DNA of 64,000 nucleotides from Pseudomonas sp. Q11. Lineage in GTDB: Bacteria; Pseudomonadota; Gammaproteobacteria; Pseudomonadales; Pseudomonadaceae. The notes beneath the pieces are model-generated. The model did no database searches. It was not told where the DNA came from and worked only from the letters and a program-made list of their open reading frames with translations. The DNA is taken from contig NZ_JAKNQY010000004.1 of the NCBI RefSeq assembly GCF_024494355.1, positions 1 through 64,000 on the forward strand, read 5' to 3'. The translations under genes were made by a program, and so were the position numbers. Each line of letters opens with the position of its first letter. Position 1 is the first letter of the stretch. Below, piece after piece: positions 63,301 through 64,000 of the stretch.

Positions 63301-64000
63301 TCATAAGCCTGCGTGGGCGGCAATGGCGGCGGCGATGGCCAGGGCCAGCTCTTCGGGTTTGCGCTTGATCGAGTAGTTGGTCAGCTCAGGATGGCTTTCA
63401 ACGAAGCTGGTATTGAACTGGCCACTACGAAATTCCGGGTTGCGCAGGATTTCCTGGTAATACGCGGCAGTGGTCTTGACCCCCTGCAGGCGCATGTCGT
63501 CCAGGGCCCGCAGGCCACGGTCCATTGCTTCTTCCCAGGTCAGCGCCCAGACCACCAGCTTCAGGCACATCGAATCGTAGAACGGCGGAATGGTGTAGCC
63601 GGTGTAGATCGCCGTGTCGGTGCGCACACCCGGACCGCCAGGGGCGTAATAACGGGTGATCTTGCCGAAGCTGGGCAGGAAGTTGTTTTTCGGATCCTCG
63701 GCGTTGATACGGAACTGCAACGCAAAACCCCGGTGCAGGATGTCTTCCTGCTTGACCGACAGCGGCAGCCCGGAGGCGATGCGGATCTGTTCGCGAACGA
63801 TGTCGATACCGGTGATTTCTTCGGTGATGGTGTGTTCCACCTGCACCCGGGTGTTCATCTCCATGAAGTACACCTCGCCTTCGGCGAGCAGGAACTCCAC
63901 GGTGCCAGCATTTTCGTAGCCCACGGCCTTGGCGGCGCGCACCGACAGGTCGCCAATGTACGCACGCTGCTCAGGCGTCAGTTGTGGGCTGGGGGCGATC
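63301..64000 (-). CDS. Pyruvate carboxylase subunit A (biotin carboxylase), partial
   Basis: The C-terminal 232 residues of a biotin carboxylase; the gene runs off the window end, so the start is not seen. NAGTVEFLLAEGEVYFMEMNTRVQVEHT is the conserved ATP-grasp/biotin carboxylase active-site block, followed by QFRINAEDP and DSMCLKLVVWA. It carboxylates biotin on subunit B with ATP and bicarbonate. The frame is open across position 64000. Distinct from accC of fatty-acid synthesis by its operon partner. Confidence 0.94.
   Translation of the reverse strand, partial: IAPSPQLTPEQRAYIGDLSVRAAKAVGYENAGTVEFLLAEGEVYFMEMNTRVQVEHTITEEITGIDIVREQIRIASGLPLSVKQEDILHRGFALQFRINAEDPKNNFLPSFGKITRYYAPGGPGVRTDTAIYTGYTIPPFYDSMCLKLVVWALTWEEAMDRGLRALDDMRLQGVKTTAAYYQEILRNPEFRSGQFNTSFVESHPELTNYSIKRKPEELALAIAAAIAAHAGL

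Noticed and set aside
63301..63942. Biotin carboxylase starting at 63942
   Set aside because: The frame stays open with conserved sequence to position 64000, so the gene is cut by the window and the Met at 63942 is internal.

Overview
The window is a chromosomal segment of a Pseudomonas, most likely of the P. fluorescens group. The base composition is GC-rich. The gene orders pgaABCD, hupN-rubredoxin reductase-rubredoxin-ubiC-ubiA-phoBR, pstSCAB-phoU, purEK, aspA and the two-subunit pyruvate carboxylase fit the genus. The gaps are full of Pseudomonas-type REP palindromes (GTGGGAGCGAGC and GGCGAGGGAGC families). No rRNA, tRNA, CRISPR array, integrase or complete insertion sequence was seen.

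Layout. 0-6.8 kb: poly-N-acetylglucosamine operon pgaABCD (minus strand), whose last stop codon lies inside a REP element. 7-10.5 kb: HU-like protein, rubredoxin system and the first two ubiquinone enzymes. 10.6-24.2 kb: phosphate regulon (phoB, phoR, then phoU-pstB-pstA-pstC-pstS on the other strand) with three candidate PHO boxes, a CNNM/CorC transporter, an M23 peptidase and a response regulator. 24.3-30.1 kb: MHS-type transporter, acyl-CoA thioesterase, mutarotase, two small envelope proteins and purEK; the purE leader holds a terminator-like hairpin. 30.4-37.2 kb: LysR regulator, aspA, Na+/alanine symporter, asparaginase and an AraC regulator.

37.2-40.1 kb is an unusual array. A 107-bp segment occurs three times. 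Each copy is followed by a region that can fold into a three-way junction (closing stem, cUUCGg hairpin, CCGG hairpin) whose stem sequences differ but keep pairing. Then comes a small ORF: a basic 70-aa protein once and a DUF6124/DUF3077-like 119-aa protein twice. A frameshifted remnant of the second type is also present. This is my main candidate for an undescribed system.

40.3-42.5 kb: acetylpolyamine amidohydrolase and polyamine-binding protein. 42.6-61.3 kb is accessory. It holds two tandem paralogous ~1,535-aa proteins of the dermonecrotic-toxin-like (DUF6543) type with duplicated promoter and leader hairpin; a MocR regulator with a cluster of DnaA-box-like 9-mers in its linker; a PaiB-like protein and two GNATs; and a 1,666-aa giant protein. 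The giant protein carries His-Tyr and Asp-Gly-Asp-Cys motifs in an order that suggests a circularly permuted OTU deubiquitinase, followed by an F-box-like segment. Two gene fragments lie behind it. The window ends with both pyruvate carboxylase subunits, the second cut by the window edge.
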